Shown here piece after piece: positions 1 through 11,325 of a DNA stretch of 64,000 nt. Source of the stretch: Budorcas taxicolor (lineage: Eukaryota; Chordata; Mammalia; Artiodactyla; Bovidae); contig NC_068922.1 in the NCBI RefSeq assembly GCF_023091745.1, positions 82,555,533 through 82,619,532 of the forward strand. The letters are read 5' to 3'. Under the pieces are notes generated by a model. That model ran no database searches. It had not been told where the DNA came from and was given only the letters and a program-made list of their open reading frames with translations. Position numbers and translations under genes: made by a program. Position 1 is the first letter of the stretch; each line of letters opens with the position of its first letter.

Positions 1-327
1 TTATTGAATTGGCCCAAGTTTGAGCATGTGTTTACTACAAAATCCCTCCCTCTAGATGCTTTAATGATTCCAACTCAGGGAGGAGCATCTCCATCTTTGG
101 GGCAGAGGGCATGAGACAGGGCAGGATGGGCAAAACCGTATCAGTCAGACAGAGCAGCATTTATCATGCTCTCTCGGAATTCACATTCTTGTTTTAAAAT
201 AGAAACAATAATTTATTTCATACAGCATCATTGTGAGGCATTTTTGATGGATGTACCGGGTCTGATAGAATGTTTGAAATGAGAGATTTTTAACAAATGG
301 TAGGTGTGATTTATAGATTACTTTCAT
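1..327. other. No recognisable feature
   Basis: Mixed-composition DNA before the first L1 boundary. I see no repeat family, no long open frame and no splice-flanked exon. Older diverged repeats could be hidden here. Confidence 0.4.
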
Positions 328-684
328 GTTTTATTGTGGTGAGAGCACTTCACTTGAGCTAGCCCTCTGAGCGCATCCTCAAGCGCCCAGCACAGTGCTG
401 TCTGCTGTAGACACAGCGCTGCACGGCGCGCCTCTAACTCCTCTAACTGCAGGCTGACGCCCTTCGGGAAGCAGCTCCTTTACTTCCCATCCCCTAAGTC
501 CTGGGAGCCACCATTCCACTCTCTGTTTCTATCAGGTCGGCTATTTTGAGATTTCATATGAGCAGAATCTTACAATATTTGTCCCTCTGTGTCCAGCCAA
601 CCTCACTTTGCATAACGTCCTCTGGGTTCATCCAGGTTGTCATATATGGCACAATTTCCTTCTTTTTCTAAGGCTGAGTGATGT

Positions 685-1632
685 ATCTGTGTGTGTGTAT
701 CTATGTCTGTGTGTGTTTATGTCTGTGTGTGTATCTATGTCTGTATGTGTGTCTGTGTGTATTTATGTCTGTGTTTGTATGTATATGTATACGTCTGTAT
801 ATCAGCTGTCCTCTGTCCATTCATCATCACTGAACGTTTAGGTTCTTTCTGTGTCTTAGCTATTGTGTCTGTGTGTATTTATGTCTGTGTGTGTCTATGT
901 CTGTGTGTGTGTGTATAGTCTGTGTGTGTGTCTATGTCTGTGTGTGTGTGTGTGTGTGTATAGTCTGTGTGTGTGTATATGTATACGTCTGTATATCAGC
1001 TTTCCTTTGTCCATTCATCATCACTGAATGTTTAGGTTCTTTCTGTGTCTTAGCTATTGTGTCTGTGTGTATTTATGTCTGTGTGTGTCTGTGTGTGTGC
1101 ATTTATGTCTGTGTGTGTGTATTTATGTCTGTGTGTGTGTGTTTATGTCTGTGTGTATCTATGTCTGTGTCTGTGTGTATTTACGTCTGTGTGTATTTAT
1201 GTCTGTGTGTGTCTATGTCTGTGTGTCTGTGTGTGTGTCTGTGTGTGCGCATAGTCTGTGTGTGTATCTATGTCTGTGTCTGTGTGTATTTATGTCTGTG
1301 TGTATTTATGTCTGTGTGTGTGTGTTTATGTCTGTGTGTATCTATGTCTGTGTCTGTGTGTATTTACGTCTGTGTGTGTCTATGTCTGTGTGTGTCTATG
1401 TCTGTGTGTGTCTATGTCTGTTTGTGTCTATGTCTGTGTGTGTGTATCTGTGTGTGTGTGTGTATAGTCTGTGTGTGTGTATATGTATACGTCTATATAT
1501 CAGCTTTCCTTTGTCCATTCATCATCACTGAACGTTTAGGTTCTTTCTGTGTCTTAGCTATTGTGTCTGTGTGTATTTATGTCTGTGTGTGTCTATGTCT
1601 GTGTGTGTGTGTATAGTCTGTGTGTGTGTGTA

Positions 1633-1663
<31 letters not shown>

Positions 1664-2055
1664 AGTCTGTGTGTGTGTATATGTATACATCTGTATATCA
1701 GCTTTCCTTTGTCCATTCATCATCACTGAACGTTTAGGTTGTTTCTGTTTCTTGGCTATTGTGTCTGTGTGTATTTATGTCTGTGTGTGTGTGTGTGTGT
1801 GTATTTGTGTCTGTGTGTGTGTATTTATGTCTGTGTGTGTGTGTGTTTATGTCTCTGTGTGTCTATGTCTGTGTGTGTGTGTATAGTCTGTGTGTGTGTG
1901 TCTGTGTGTGTGTGTATAGTCTGTGTGTGTGTGTCTGTGTGTGTGTGTGTATAGTCTGTGTGTGTGTATGTATATGTCTGTATATCAGCTTTCCTTTGTC
2001 CATTCATCATCACTGAATGTTTAGGTTCTTTCTATGTCTTGGCTATTGTGAATAG
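685..2055. repeat. Compound TG-rich satellite-like array with an embedded L1 block
   Basis: TG, TGTC and TGTATTTATGTC motifs alternate with a block of roughly 75 bp derived from the L1 itself (atcagctttcctttgtcc, then ccattcatcatcactgaa, then the ttctttctgtgtcttagc part). Copies of the block start near 801, 995, 1499, 1697 and 1984. Spacings are about 194, 504, 198 and 287 bp, set by the amount of TG-rich filler. Only the last copy runs on into ordinary L1 sequence. The Cys/Val/Tyr-rich reading frames across it reflect the repeat, not a protein. Confidence 0.93.
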
Positions 2056-2287
2056 CTTGTGAATAATGCTTCAGTGAAGAGGGGCATGTGTATATTTCTT
2101 ATAGAACCTTATTTCAGTTCTTTTGGTTATATAGCCAGAAGCATAATTGCTGAATTATCTGGTAATTCTCTTTTTAATTTTCTGAGGAATCTCCATACTG
2201 TTTTTCAAGGAAACTGCACCATTTTACATACCCACCGAGTGTGTGAGTCCCAATTTTCCATATCCTCACCAACATGTGTTTTGTTCT

Positions 2288-2557
2288 GCTGCTGCTGCTG
2301 CTGCTAAGTCACTTCAGTTGTGTCCGACTCTGTGCAACCCCGTAGTGGGCAGCCTACCAGGCTCCCCGGTCCCTGGGAGTCTCCAGGCAAGAACACTGGA
2401 GTGGGTTGCCACAGCCTTCTCCAATGCATGAAAGTGAAAAGTGAAAGTAAAGTCACTCAGTCGTGTCTGACTCTTAGCGACCCCATGGACTGCAGCCCAC
2501 CAGGCTCCTCCATCCATGGGATTTTCCAGGCAATCGTGCTGGAGTGGGGTGACATTT
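2288..2557 (-). mobile_element. BOV-A2 SINE
   Basis: Complete dimeric BOV-A2 in reverse. It begins with the (gct)n run that is the complement of its AGC tail, followed by two BovB-derived monomers. TSDs are ttttgttct at 2279-2287 and 2558-2566, and the insertion lies inside the older L1. Confidence 0.93.
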
Positions 2558-2950
2558 TTTTGTTCTATTTTGCTTTAAAAACAGACATTCTAATAGGTGT
2601 GAAGTGATATCTAATTGTGGTCTTGATTTTTATTTCTCTAATGATTAGTGAATCTGAGTGACTTATCTTATACCTATTAGCCATTTGTATTTCTTCTCTG
2701 AAGGAATGTGTATACAAGTCCTCTGTCCACTTTTAATGATTATTTGAATTTTGCTATTGAGTTGTTGGAGTTCCTTACGTAACTTGGATATGAATCCCTT
2801 ATCAAATATGTTTTGCAAATAGTCCCTCTCATCCTGTGCATTGCTTTCCTGCTCTGTTGATGTTCTCTCTGCTGTGCAGAAGCTTTCTCAGGTACGTGGT
2901 CCCGTTTGTCTAGTACTTGCCTTCACTGCCTGTGCTTTTGGTGTTGCACT

Positions 2951-3580
2951 GACTGCTAACTATTTAATGATGATGCTGATTAAAATACAGACCATAAAGC
3001 AATATAAACAGTCAATGCCTGACATGAAAAAAATAGATATCATGTGTAGTCTAGAAATCAGAATAGAAACTATAGAATTTTGCCTTGGGTTTCTAATTTT
3101 ATTTTTGAATATCTGTAATTGGGCTTTTAAATTTGCTTGCTACAGGAGTATACCACAAGCTGATAAAATATATCTTGTAGCTGTGGTCTCAGGAGTTCAT
3201 TTAAAATTGTGAAATATACACAGTTTGAAATATATGGTGTCAAGGTAGCATTTAAATTCTCACATCAATTAAGTCTAATTATTGAGTGAATGGCAATACT
3301 TTTTTTCAACAATGTGAAAGTTAAAACTCATTTTCAAATTAGAAGGTAACACCTACTCTCTGTCAATCAGTCAAATATTTATTTGAGGATCTGAGTAGGA
3401 AAAAATAGAGATTAAATATACTAACTTAAAGTCAAGTGTTTCTTATATTATGAGCATTTTACTTAGACTATACATAAATCTTGCTTTTTAAACCAGTGGC
3501 AAACCTAAAACAGACCTTTCTGAAACTCATGAACAAGGTCCATTAAAAGATGCCAAGCATATTTGAATTACAGGTAACTC
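2951..3580. other. No recognisable feature (AT-rich)
   Basis: AT-rich single-copy-looking DNA. An open frame that starts in the L1 (2841) continues to 3212, but its composition and lack of splice context give no reason to call it a gene. Confidence 0.4.
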
Positions 3581-3590
3581 ATAGACTTGG

Positions 3591-3869
3591 CGGAGAAGGC
3601 GATGGCACCCCACTCCAGTACTCTTGCCTGGAGAATCCTATGGATGGAGGAGCCTGGTAGGCTGCAGTCCTTGGGGTCGCTAAGAGTCAGACATGACTGA
3701 GTGACTTCACTTTCACTTTTCACTTTCATGCATTGGAGAGGGACATGGCAACCCACCCCAGTGTTCTTGCCTGGAGAATCTCAGGGACAGGGGAGCCTGG
3801 TGGGCTGCCGTCTCTGGGGTTGCACAGAGTCGGACACGACTGAAGTGACTTAGCAGCAGCAGCAGCAGC
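3591..3869 (+). mobile_element. BOV-A2 SINE
   Basis: Complete sense BOV-A2: two monomers joined by the cttcactttcacttttcac linker and closed by an (agc)n tail. TSDs are atagacttgg (3581-3590) and atggacttgg (3870-3879), one mismatch. A Bov-tA begins immediately after the right TSD, so two SINEs sit head to tail. Confidence 0.93.
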
Positions 3870-3879
3870 ATGGACTTGG

Positions 3880-4098
3880 AGGGCTTCCCTGGTGACTCAT
3901 TGATAAAGAATCTGCCTCCCAATGTAGAAGATGCTGGTTTGATCCTTGGGTCAGGAAGATCCCCTAGAGATCCTCTAGAGAAGGAAATGGCAACCCACTC
4001 CAGTATTGTTACCTGGGAAATCCCATGGATAGAAGAACCTGGCGAGCTACAGTCCATGGGGTCCCCAAAGAGTCAAAGGTGACTTAGGGACTAAACCA
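3880..4098 (+). mobile_element. Bov-tA SINE
   Basis: Starts with the tRNA-Glu-like head gggcttccctggtgactca and ends with the BovB-derived tail. Its pol III B box is eroded (gtttgatcc), and there is a short internal duplication (gatcccctagagatcctctaga) near 3958. Confidence 0.9.
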
Positions 4099-4355
4099 CA
4101 ATATAGGCGTGGGATGGCAGAAGCATCGCATCAGTTGTTGTGAACAGACAACGAACCTCATTGCCATATTCTCTCCAGCTGTATTAAAAATGAATCCTAT
4201 TTCCCCTGTTTGACATGAGCTATGGTGAAGAACTATAAAAGGTAAACAGATAAGCACCTGGCTACAGAGATTAGTGCGGGCAGAATACCTTACCATGGCA
4301 AGAAAACCATCTTGTTGGGTATAAAAATCAACGAGTAAATGCATACGGAATAATG
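4099..4355. other. No recognisable feature
   Basis: Short stretch between a SINE and the mariner MITE; no feature seen. Confidence 0.35.
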
Positions 4356-4434
4356 TTGGGTTGGCCAAAAAATTCATCCCAGTTTGCCATAAGATGCTGT
4401 GGGAAAACCCAAATGAACTTTTTGGCCAACCCAA
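4356..4434. mobile_element. Mariner-type MITE, 79 bp palindrome
   Basis: The two ends, ttgggttggccaaaaaa and its complement ttttttggccaacccaa (one base off), form terminal inverted repeats of about 28 bp around a small core. This fits the short mariner (Tc1/mariner) derivatives known in ruminant genomes. A TA follows the right end (4435-4436); the left TA appears mutated. There is no transposase gene; it would have needed one supplied in trans. Confidence 0.8.
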
Positions 4435-4797
4435 TACATAGAGGATGTTTCAAGCTTCGTCCACTGTTCTGCTGAGCTAAAACTTTGCTTACTGCAGTAT
4501 GGGTAATATCATAAGTGCTGTGCTGTGAGGAAACAAAACCATCAGACGTGGCCAGTGTGAGCCGTGCTTTCTGATGATGATCAGTAAATATGGAGTGGGC
4601 TCAGTTTTGTGTTCAATTTTATTTTTAATGAAGACATGCAACAAATTATAAAGAACAAGTACTTATGGGTCCTACTACCCCCCTTAATCACTCATATGAA
4701 TAAACAATCCTGGGTTGTCCTCTCCAATCATAAATTCTCCCTGCTCTTTCCCTTCTTATGACTCAACATAGGTTCCAAGGTTTATTAATGTTAACTT
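4435..4797. other. No recognisable feature
   Basis: Repeat-poor DNA between the MITE and the next SINE. No open frame longer than chance. Confidence 0.35.
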
Positions 4798-4809
4798 ATG
4801 TAGTTTTAA

Positions 4810-5038
4810 GGGCTTCCCTGGTGGCTCAGCTGGTAAAGAATCTGCCTGCAACGTGGGAAACCCGGGTTCTATCCCTGGGTCAAGAAGATCTGCTGGACCC
4901 GCTGGAGAAGGAAACAGCAACCCACTCCAGTATTCTTGCCTGGACAATTTCATGGACAGAGGAGCCTGGTGGGCTACAACTCATGGGATTGCAAAGAGTT
5001 GGACACGACTGAGTGACTAACACTTTCACTTTTTTTTC
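4810..5038 (+). mobile_element. Bov-tA SINE
   Basis: Tail cactttcacttttttttc. TSDs atgtagttttaa (4798-4809) and atgtagctttaa (5039-5050), one mismatch. It has an 8-bp insertion-like ctggacccg in place of cccc near 4893. Confidence 0.92.
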
Positions 5039-6078
5039 ATGTAGCTTTAATTCATATAACATATAACTTAAAGAATCATTAATATCTCTATACTTCTTCT
5101 CAATATACCAGACAATATGCTAAGCCATTTTATTTTTTCCGGTTTATATAAACGTACAATAAACTTCATAGTTGGTATTATCTTTCCTATTTTCTTGCAT
5201 ATTTGAGAAAAAATGAGTCTTAGAGAGTATAGACAACTTGCCAGGATCATACCCCAAAATAACAAACAACAAATCATACTCAAATAGTCAAGAATATTTT
5301 GGAGGATAAGTGTGTGCTTTTTTTTTTTTGGTAAGTTTCCATGTTACTCTCTCCATGTATCTCACCCTCTCCTCCCCTCTCCCCATGCCCATAAGTCTGT
5401 TCTCTATGTCTGTTTTTCCACTGCCGCCCTGCCAATAAATTCTTCAGAACCATTTTTCTAGATTCCGTATATGTGCATTAGAATATGATATTTATCTTTC
5501 TCTTTCTCACTCTCTTCACTCTGTATAATAGGTTCTAGGTTCATCCACCTCGTCAGAACTGACTCAAACGTATTCCTTTTTATGGCTGAGTAATCTTCCA
5601 TTGTGCATATATACCACAACTTCTTTATCCATTCATCTGTCCAAGGGCATCTAGGTTGCTTCCATGTTCTAGCTATTTTAAATAGTGCTTCAGTGAACAA
5701 TGGGGTACATGTGTCTTTTTCAACCCTGGTTTCCTCAGGGTATATGCCTAGGAGTGGGATTGCTGGGCCATATGGTGGTTTTATTCCTAGTTTCTTGAGG
5801 AATCTCCATACCGTCTTCCATAGCAGCTATATCAATTTACATTCCCGCCAACAGTGCAAGAGCGCTCCCTTTCCTCTACCCCTTCTCAAGCATTTATTGT
5901 TTGTAGACTTTTTGATGATGGCCTTTCTGACCAGTTTGAGGTGATAACTCATTGTGGTTTGGATTTGCATTTCCCTAATAATGAGTGATGCTGAGCATCT
6001 TTTTATGTGTTTGTTAGTCATCTGTATATATTCTTTGGAGAAATGTCTCTTTGGGTCTTTTTCCCACTTTTTGATTGG

Positions 6079-6284
6079 ACTTCCCTGGTGGCTCAGATGG
6101 TAAAGTGTCTGCCTACAATGTGGGAGACCCAGGTTCAGTCCCTGGGTTGGGAAGATCCCCTGGAGAAGGAAATAACAACCCACTCCAGTGTTCTTGCCTG
6201 GAAAATCCCATGGACGGAAGAGCCTGGTAGGCTACAGTCCATGGGGTTGCAGAGTTGGACATGACTGAGCGACTTTCGTTCTTT
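6079..6284 (+). mobile_element. Bov-tA SINE inside L1 ORF2
   Basis: Inserted in the C-terminal part of ORF2. Exact 15-bp TSDs ccactttttgattgg lie at 6064-6078 and 6285-6299. It opens at acttccctggtggctcag with the leading g's missing. Confidence 0.96.
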
Positions 6285-6514
6285 CCACTTTTTGATTGGG
6301 TTGTTTGTTTTCCTGGTGTTGAATTGTGTGAGCTGCTTGTATATTTTGGAAGTTAATCATCTGTCAGTTGCTTCATTTGATATTATTTTCTCTCATTCCA
6401 AGGTTTGTCTTTTCACCTTGCTTATAGTTTCCTTTGCTGTGCAAAAACTTTTAGGTTCAATCAGGTCTCACTTGTTTACTTTTGTTTTATTTCCACTACT
6501 CTAGGAGGTGGGTC

Positions 6515-6785
6515 CGGAGAAGGCAATGGCACCCACTCCAATGCTCTTGCCTGGAAAATCCCGTGGACGGAGCAGCCTGGTGGGCTGCAGTCCATGAGGT
6601 CGCTAAGAGTGGGACACGACTGAGTGACTTCACTTTCACTTTTCACTTTGGTGCATTGGAGAAGGACATGGCAACCCACTCCAGTGTTCTTGCCTGGAGG
6701 ATCCCAGGGATGGGGGAGCCTGGTGGGCTGCCGTCTATGCGTCACACAGAGTCAGACACTACTGAAGCGACTTAGCAGCAGCAGC
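6515..6785 (+). mobile_element. BOV-A2 SINE inside L1 ORF2
   Basis: Complete dimer with exact 12-bp TSDs aggaggtgggtc at 6503-6514 and 6786-6797. Opposite in orientation to the host L1. Confidence 0.96.
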
Positions 6786-9700
6786 AGGAGGTGGGTCATG
6801 GAGGATCTTGCGTTGATTTATGTCATCGAGTGTTCTGCCTATGTTTTCCTCTAAGAGTTTTATAGTTTCTGGCCTTATATTTAGGTCTTTAATCAATTTT
6901 GAGTTTATCTTTGTGTATGGTGTTAGGAAGTGTTCTAATTTAATTCTTTTACATGTTGCTGTCTGGTTTTCCCAGCACCATTTATTGAAAAGACTGTCTT
7001 TGCCCCATTATATATTCTTGCCTCTGTTGTCAAAAATAAGATACCCATAGGTGCATGGGTTTATTTCTGGGCTTTCTGTCTTGTTTCATTAGTCGGTATT
7101 TCTTTTTGGGGGCCAGTACCATACTGCTATGATGGCTGTAGCTATGCAGTATAATCTGAAGTCAGGAAGGTTGATTCCTCCAGCTCCATTCTTCTTTCTC
7201 AAGACTGCTTTGGCTATTCTGGGCCTTTTGTGCTTTCAAATGAATCGTGAATTTTTTTGTTCTAGTTCTGTGAAAAATGTCATTGGTAATTTGATAGGGA
7301 TCACTTTGAATCTGTAGACTGCATTTGGTGGTGTAGTCATTTTCACAATGTTGGTTCCTCCTACCTGGAACATGGAATACCTCGCCATCTGTTTATGTCA
7401 TCTTTGATTTCTCTCATCAGTGTCTTATAATTTTCTGTGCACAGTTCTTTGTCTCCTTAGGTAAGTTTATCCCTAGACATTTAATTCTTTTTGTGGCATT
7501 GGTGAATGTGATTGATTCCTTAATTTCTCTTTCTGATTTTTCATTGTTAATATATAGAAATCAGGTGATTTCTGTGTATTGATTTTGTATCCTGCAACTT
7601 TGCTAAATTCACTGATTAGCTCTAGTAATTTTCTGATACTCTCTCTAGGGTTTTCTACGTACAGTATCATGTCATCTGCAAACAGTGAGAGATTTACTTC
7701 TTCTCCGATCTGGATTCCTTTTATTTCTTCTTCTTCTCTGATTGCTGTAGCTAGGGCTTCCAGAACTATGTTGAACGGTAGTGGTGAGGGTGGACACCCT
7801 TGTCTTGTTCCATCTTAGGGGGAGTGCTTTCAGTTTTTCACCATCGAGAATAACGTCTGCTATAGGCTAATCATATATGGCCTTTACTACATTGAGATGG
7901 GTTCCTTCCATGCCCATTTTGTGGAAGAGTTTTAATCATAAATGGGTGCTGACTTTTGTCAAAGGCTTTTTCTGCATCTATTGAGATATGGTTTTTATCT
8001 TTCAGTTTGTTAATATGGAGTATCGCATTGACTGATTTGCATATACTGAAGAATCCTGCATTCCTGGAATAAACCCACCTTGACCATGGTGTATGAGCTT
8101 TTTGATGTGTTGCTGAATTTTGTTTGCTAAAATTTTGTTGAGAACTCTTGCATCTGTGTTCATCAGTGATACTGGCCTACAGTTTTCTCTTTCTGTGTTG
8201 TCTTTATCTGGTTTTGGTATCAGGGTGATGGTGGCCTCGTAGAATGAGTTTGGAAGTGTTTGTTCCTCTGCAATTTTCTGAAAGAGTTTTAGAAGGATAG
8301 GCATTAGCTCTTCTCTAAATGTTTGATAGACTTCTTCTGTGAAGCCATCCAGTCCTGAGCTTTTGTTTTTGGGGAGATTTTTGATCACAGATTCAATTTC
8401 AGTGCTTGTAATTGGGTTGCTCATAATTTCTATTTCTTCCCGGTTCAGTTTTGAAAGACTGAACTTTTCTAAGAATCTGTCCATTTCTTCGAGGTTATCC
8501 ATTTTATTGCCATATAGTTGCTCATAAGAGTCTCTTAAACCCTTTGTATTTCTGCCTGTCTGTTGTGACCTCTCCTGCTTCATTTCCAATTTTGTTGATT
8601 TGATTCTTCTCTTTTTTTCTTGATGAGTCTGGCTAAAGGCTTGTCAATTTTGTTTTTCTCAAAGAACCAGCTTTTATTTCTGTTAATCTTTACTATCGTT
8701 TCTTTCATTTCTTTTTGATTTATTTCCGCTTGGATCTTTGTTATTTCTTTCCTTCTGCTAATTTTGGGTCTGTGTTTGTGTTCTTCTTCTTTGGCCAGTT
8801 GCTCTAGGTGTGAAGTTAGGCCGTCTATTTGGCGTCTCCTTGTTTCCTGAGGTAGGGCTGTGTCGCTGTAGACGTCCCCTTAGAACTGCTTTTGCCGCAC
8901 CCCATAGGCTTTGAGTTGTCGTGTTTTCATTGTCATTTGTTTCTAGAAATATTTTTAATTTCCCTTCTGATTTCTTCAGTGACCTGCTGGTTATTTAGGA
9001 GCGTATTGTTTAATCTCCACGTGTTTGTGTTGCTTACGGGTTTAAATCGTGATTGATATCTAGTTTCATAGTGTTGTGGTTGGAGAAGACGCCTGACACA
9101 GTTTCAGTTTTCTTAAATTTACTGAGGATTGATTTGCGACCCAAGATGTGGTCAGTCCTGGAGAATGTTCCATGTGCACTTGAGAAGGAGGTGTGTTCTT
9201 CTGCATTTGGAGGGAAGGTCCTGAAGATATCAAGGAGATCGATCTCATCTAACGTATCATGTAAGACCTGTGTCTCCTTATTCATTTTCTGTCTTGACGA
9301 TCTGTCCACGGTGCGAGTGGGGTGCCACAGTCGCCTCCTGTTACTGTGTTACTGTCAGCGTCTCCTTTTATGTCTGTTAGTGTTTGTCTTACCTATCAAG
9401 GTGCTCCCGTGTTGGGTGCATAGATATTTACAATTGTTATGACTTCCTCTTGGGCTGATCCCTTCATCATTATGGAGTGTCCTTCCTCATCTCTTGTAAT
9501 CTTCTTTATTTTGAGGTCTCTTTTGTCTGATACGAGGATTGCTACTCCAGCTTTCTTTTGCTTCCCATTTGCATGGAATATATTTTCCATCCTCTCACTT
9601 TCAGTCTATATGTGTCTTGAGGTCTAAAGTGGGTTTCTTGTAGAAAGCATATATATGGGTCTTGTTTTTGTATCCATTCAGCCAGTCTGTGTCTTTTGGT

Positions 9701-9842
9701 AGGAGCATTTAATCCATTTACATTTAAAGTAATTATTGATATATATGTTCCTGTTGGCATTTTCTTAATTGTTTGGTGTTGATTTTGTAGACCTTTTTCC
9801 TTCTCTTGTATTTCTTGACTATATAAGTCTATTTAACATTTG

Positions 9843-10725
9843 TTATAAAGTTGGTTTGTTGGTACTGAATTCTCTTAACTTTTGCTTGTCTGGAAAGTTT
9901 TTTATCTCTCCAGCAGTTTTGAATGAAATCCTTCCTGGGTACAGTGCTCTTGGCTGTAGATGTTTCCCTTTCAGCACTTTAAATATACCCTGCCTTTCCC
10001 TTCTAGCCTGCAGAGCTCCTGCTGAGAGATCAGTTGAGTGTATGGGGTTTCCCTTGTATGTTGCTTGTTGCTTCCCCCTTGCTGCTTTTAACATTAATAT
10101 TAAAATTAAATATTAAAATATTTAATATTCTTTCTTCATGTTTAGTCTTTGTTAGTCTGATTAGTATGTGCCTTGGTGTGTTTCTCCTTGGGTTTATCCT
10201 GTATGGGACTCTTTGTGCCTTTGGGAGTTGACTGACTATTTCCTTTTCCATGTTGGGGAAATTTTTGGCTATTATCTCTTCAAAAATTTTCTCACATGCT
10301 TTCGTTTTCTCTTCTTCTTCTGGGATCCCTGTTATTTGAGTGGTGGTGCGTTTGATACTGTCCCAGAGGTCTCTGAGACTACCCTCCGTCCTCTTCATTC
10401 TTTTTACTTTATTCTGCTCTTCAGAAGTTATTCCCATCCTTTTACTTTCCAGCTCACTGATCCGTTCTGCTTCAGATATTCTGCTATTGATTCCTTCTAG
10501 AGTATTTTTAGTTTCAGTAATTGTGCTGCTTGTCTTTGACTGCTTATTCTTTAATTCTTCTAGGTTTTTGTTGCTTGATTCTTGCATTTTCTCCATTTGG
10601 ATCATCTTTACTCTTATTATTCTGAATCCTTTTTCAGGTAGTTTGCCTATTTCATCTTCATTTATTTGGACTTCTGTGCTTCTAACTTGTTCCTTCATTT
10701 GTATAGTATTTTTCTGCCTTTTCAT
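9843..10725 (-). pseudogene. L1 ORF1 relic (RNA-binding chaperone), frameshifted
   Basis: ORF1 makes the coiled-coil RNA chaperone of the L1 particle. The conventional start is probably the Met of MKRQKNTIQMKEQ at 10725; the open frame itself extends up to 10779. Residues 1-120 are Glu/Lys/Gln-rich and fit the coiled coil. Then comes the RRM (LRDLWDSIKRTTTQITGIPE). The C-terminal domain continues in another frame (ARGKQQATYKGNPIHS to FSTNKPTL, 10094-9843). The switch coincides with an AT-only stretch at about 10088-10130 that looks like an insertion or replication slippage. About 294 codons in total, slightly short of the usual length. It ends about 80 bp before ORF2, the normal L1 order. Confidence 0.88.
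10086..10130. repeat. AT-only slippage tract in L1 ORF1
   Basis: A run made of repeated attaa/aatatt units where L1 normally has the sequence joining the RRM to the C-terminal domain. It is the likely cause of the ORF1 frameshift. Confidence 0.6.
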
Positions 10726-11090
10726 TATTATTATTTTTTTAACTAACTGTGTTTGAGGTCTCCTCTTCACAGGCTTCAAGGCTGAGTCCTTTCTTCCTTT
10801 TGGTTTCTGCCTTCCAAGGTTGGTCTAGTGTTTCTCTAAGCTTCTTATGGCGTGAGCTTTGTGCTGAGGTTTTGTTTGTTTGTTTTTCCTCTGACGGCCA
10901 AGGCTGAGTGAGGTGGTGATCCTGTCTGCTGATGACTGGGTTTGTATTTTTGGTTTGCTTGCTGTTTAGATGAGGTGTCCTGCACAGGGTGCTATTGGTG
11001 GTTGGGTGATGCTGGGTCTTGTATTCAAGTGGTTTCCTTTGTGTGAGTTCTCACTATTTGATACCCTCCAGGGTTAGTTCCCTGGTAGTC

Positions 11091-11325
11091 CCATGGCGGA
11101 GGAGCCTGGTGGGCTGCAGTCCATGGGGTCGCTAAGAGTTGGACACGACTGAGCAACTTCACTTTCACTTTTCACTTTCATGCATTGGAGAAGGACATGG
11201 CAACCCACTCCAGTGTTCTTGCCTGGAGAATCCCAGGTTCGGGGGAGCCTGGTGGGCTGCCATCTGTGGGGTCGCACAGGGTCGGACACGACTGAGGCGA
11301 CTCAGCAGCAGCAGCAGCAGCAGCA
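11091..11325 (+). mobile_element. BOV-A2 SINE, 5' truncated, in the L1 5' UTR
   Basis: Starts within monomer 1 at ccatggcggaggagcc and ends in seven agc units. TSDs gggttagttccctggtagtc (11071-11090) and a copy with one mismatch (11326-11345), 20 bp each, the longest in the window. Confidence 0.95.

Larger units (their letters stand above)
328..2950 (-). mobile_element. L1 (L1MA/MB-like) 3' part, antisense, split by a SINE and expanded
   Basis: Read on the minus strand this is the 3' UTR and ORF2 C-terminal region of a mammalian L1. Landmarks on the plus strand are the gtggtgagagcactt stretch near 338, the gggttcatccaggttgtc stretch near 625, ctattgtgaatagc near 2044 and ggaatctccatactgttttt near 2185. 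Divergence is high, so it is an older L1 than the L1-BT downstream. It is interrupted by the TG array (685-2055) and a BOV-A2 (2288-2557), and fades out near 2950. It has no coding capacity. The subfamily name is inferred from the 3' UTR pattern. Confidence 0.8.
5458..9760 (-). pseudogene. L1 ORF2 relic (endonuclease - reverse transcriptase), full length but inactivated
   Basis: ORF2 of L1 encodes the nuclease and reverse transcriptase that carry out target-primed insertion. The reading starts at 9760 (MPTGTYISIITLNVNGLN), with the first endonuclease motifs TLNVNGLN and FLQETHF within 60 residues. The endonuclease spans roughly 9760-9034. A long RT fragment lies at 8589-8002 (motif SSGLDGF). 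The catalytic FADD is encoded at 7682-7671. The usual C-terminus (WKQPRCPWTDEWIKKLWYICTM...) ends at 5458. After removal of two SINEs and their TSDs about 3.8 kb remain, close to the normal 1,275 codons. Many stops and frameshifts, plus the two SINEs, mean it cannot be made. Confidence 0.9.

Noticed and set aside
873..1616. 247-codon Cys/Val/Tyr-rich open frame, and similar frames nearby
   Set aside because: It is a translation of TG-rich tandem repeats; all frames stay open there because the repeat lacks stops.
2288..2305. (GCT)n / (AGC)n runs at many places, resembling triplet-repeat expansions
   Set aside because: They are the normal AGC tails of BOV-A2 SINEs, 2 to 8 units long, always at the element end.
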